From positions 1 to 12,084 of the forward strand of contig CAZBBC010000140.1 in NCBI GenBank assembly GCA_964489835.1: DNA of 12,084 bases, in the 5' to 3' direction. This stretch comes from CAZBBC01 sp964489835 (GTDB lineage: Bacteria > Calditrichota > Calditrichia > JAJRVZ01). The position numbers and the translations under genes were made by a program. Positions 11,730-12,084 of the stretch are shown piece after piece. The notes beneath the pieces were generated by a model. That model was not told where the DNA came from and made no database searches. It saw only the letters and a program-made list of their open reading frames with translations. Within the stretch, counting starts at the first letter, position 1, and the number at the start of each line of letters is the position of its first letter.

Positions 11730-12084
11730 TTATTCCTTGGAAAACGGAGACCGTTGGAGTGTGAGCGGCAGTTCCAGCTGGTTTTCATCCAGCAGGGCCC
11801 GATCGGTCAATATTTGTCTTACCTCCCCATCTGAGATCAATTTACCATTTCGTAACAACAAAACACGTTGCGTCGTTTCAGCGACCATATCTAAATCATG
11901 GGTGGCCATGAGTATTGTTCGATCGGACCGTTTTATCCAATCGATAATCTTACGGCGATGATAGGGATCAAGATTGCTGCTCGGTTCATCAAGAGCGATC
12001 AATTCAGGATCAGAAGACAGGATCGTGGCAATACTGGCCAATTTCTTCTCACCATAACTGAGATGTAGCGAGGAACGCTTCTCA
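11730..12084 (-). CDS. ECF/CbiO-type ABC transporter ATPase, C-terminal part (cut by window edge)
   Basis: The open frame runs in from the window edge (first full codon at 12083) and ends with TAA at 11730-11732, giving 117 visible residues. Seen in order are the ABC signature LSYGEKK (variant of LSGGQ, of the kind common in CbiO/EcfA-like ATPases), Walker B LIALDEPSSNLD with catalytic Glu, and the H-loop in ATHDLD. The C-terminal tail (LLLRNGKLISDGEVRQIL) is also typical. The Walker A motif and Q-loop lie outside the window. In combination with the S component encoded downstream, this is probably the energising subunit of an ECF transporter; the T subunit gene may lie further upstream. The gene ends 245 bp before the receptor start, with a GC-rich hairpin in the gap, so it may belong to a separate transcript or an upstream operon segment. 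Confidence 0.85.
   Translation of the reverse strand, partial: EKRSSLHLSYGEKKLASIATILSSDPELIALDEPSSNLDPYHRRKIIDWIKRSDRTILMATHDLDMVAETTQRVLLLRNGKLISDGEVRQILTDRALLDENQLELPLTLQRSPFSKE

Overview
The window is about 12 kb of moderately AT-rich DNA from a Gram-negative bacterium. The signs are a TonB-dependent outer-membrane receptor, two lipoprotein signal peptides, a Tat-type signal peptide and mostly good Shine-Dalgarno sites. A formylglycine-type sulfatase, a long PhoD-like lipoprotein and intergenic space full of short palindromic repeats are typical of environmental FCB-group (Calditrichota/KSB1-like) or PVC-group genomes. The good ribosome-binding sites argue weakly against Bacteroidota proper. 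I cannot name the organism. Every gene I accept lies on the minus strand, so transcription runs from high to low coordinates.

In transcription order, the right third (12084 to 8487) is an uptake cassette. It holds the C-terminal part of an ECF/CbiO-type ABC ATPase (cut by the window edge), a roughly 245-bp spacer with a REP-like hairpin and a small palindrome, a TonB-dependent receptor of BtuB size, a six-helix ECF S-component-like membrane protein, and a class I SAM methyltransferase. Receptor, S component and methyltransferase are packed with an 8-nt gap and an ATGA overlap, so they look like one operon for capture, import and possibly modification of a scarce ligand such as a corrinoid, tetrapyrrole or vitamin. 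The ligand cannot be read from the sequence.

The middle (8486 to 7681) is mostly repeats, but it holds two small items: a 34-codon ORF for a single-helix membrane peptide with a perfect TAAGGAGG ribosome-binding site, and the last 45-55 codons of a decayed sulfatase. An intact sulfatase starts 16 nt after the stop of that remnant. The next genes are a large PhoD-like phosphatase lipoprotein and a calcineurin-like metallophosphoesterase lipoprotein. Together they suggest scavenging of sulfate and phosphate esters at the cell envelope.

The left part carries a trypsin-like serine protease without a signal peptide and an 87-residue protein that matches only the protease's N-terminal domain. It may be a free-standing regulatory, pro-domain-like or inhibitor-like partner.

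Almost every intergenic space is filled by short non-coding repeats of at least five families. One is an inverted pair of about 220-245 bp elements with C/G-run motifs that flanks the protease/phosphoesterase block. Another is a pair of 'TTCGTGAA/CTCTGCG' elements at opposite ends of the window, each carrying a different GC-rich insert at the same internal site. One repeat has supplied the last dozen codons of the sulfatase. No tRNA, rRNA, CRISPR array, integrase or transposase was seen.
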